Assembly: GCA_002419505.1 (NCBI GenBank)
Contig: DIGF01000037.1
Span: forward strand, 1-61,016
Direction: 5' to 3'
DNA from: Caryophanales bacterium UBA5729
GTDB taxonomy: Bacteria; Bacillota_I; Bacilli_A; Izemoplasmatales; Hujiaoplasmataceae
DNA length: 61,016 bases
The position numbers and the translations under genes are program-made. The notes below the pieces were generated by a model. That model did no database searches. It was not told the DNA's origin and saw nothing but the letters and a program-made list of their open reading frames with translations. Below, piece by piece: positions 60,958 through 61,016 of the stretch. Within the stretch, counting starts at the first letter, position 1, and every line of letters starts with the position of its first letter.

Positions 60958-61016
60958 ATATAAGCGCGTCAAGAAAACGCGTTGATATTCACGGTCTTTG
61001 AAAACTAAACATATGT

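Overview
The window is a dense, AT-rich stretch of a bacterial chromosome. TGA works as a stop codon (for example at 1942-1944 and 2984-2986) and every tryptophan I checked is TGG, so the genetic code is standard. AT-rich housekeeping clusters of Firmicutes type, one-membrane features only, GGAGG ribosome binding sites and an [FeFe]-hydrogenase point to a low-GC Bacillota or free-living Mollicutes-like lineage. The Izemoplasmatales/Acholeplasma neighbourhood is my best guess, and it is an inference from gene content, not a search. No tRNA, CRISPR array, insertion sequence or prophage was seen.

Layout. 1-5.9 kb is an accessory stretch: a membrane diguanylate cyclase, a DUF3267 zinc-protease-like protein, an alpha-toroid protein, a YwaF-like membrane protein, and a GNAT plus unknown membrane protein pair. 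6.0-10.5 kb is the str operon (rpsL-rpsG-fusA-tuf) with a structured leader. 10.7-13.1 kb holds three small membrane proteins and an orphan ORF fragment. 13.2-16.6 kb (minus strand) is a compact hydCBA operon for an NADH-linked [FeFe]-hydrogenase. 16.8-18.4 kb is an APC permease behind a 22-codon leader peptide and a four-segment attenuator. 18.6-23.9 kb carries tkt, tatD, ychF, a cinA C-terminal domain and a DUF1295 protein. 24-25.7 kb has a Thr-rich lipoprotein and rpsF-ssb-rpsR. 25.8-31.5 kb has a gdpP-rplI in-frame fusion, then dnaB, prfA and prmC. 31.6-36.7 kb has topA and the SRP genes ftsY-ylxM-ffh. 36.7-44.1 kb has a HAD phosphatase, an ftsK lacking membrane segments with a small membrane-protein partner, lepB, rbgA, rnhB, a gph-like phosphatase and a Sua5/TsaC protein. 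44.2-52.6 kb runs from rpiB and upp into a complete F1Fo ATP synthase operon and dut. 52.6-60.8 kb has rpsB, tsf, pyrH, frr, uppS, cdsA, dxr and rseP. The window ends in what looks like the promoter and leader of an rRNA operon.

How the genes work together. The hydrogenase would reoxidise NADH by making H2, as in a fermenter. The ATP synthase c subunit carries the full set of residues known for Na+ binding, so the cell probably uses a sodium gradient. Translation and protein export dominate the rest: ribosomal proteins, elongation, release and recycling factors, SRP, SRP receptor, signal peptidase and site-2 protease. The most original signals are the leader-peptide attenuator at 16790-17030, the gdpP-rplI fusion with an internal ribosome binding site, the FtsK motor without a membrane domain, the compact HydB that predicts a non-bifurcating hydrogenase, and the S2 protein with a repeat linker and Rho-N-like tail.
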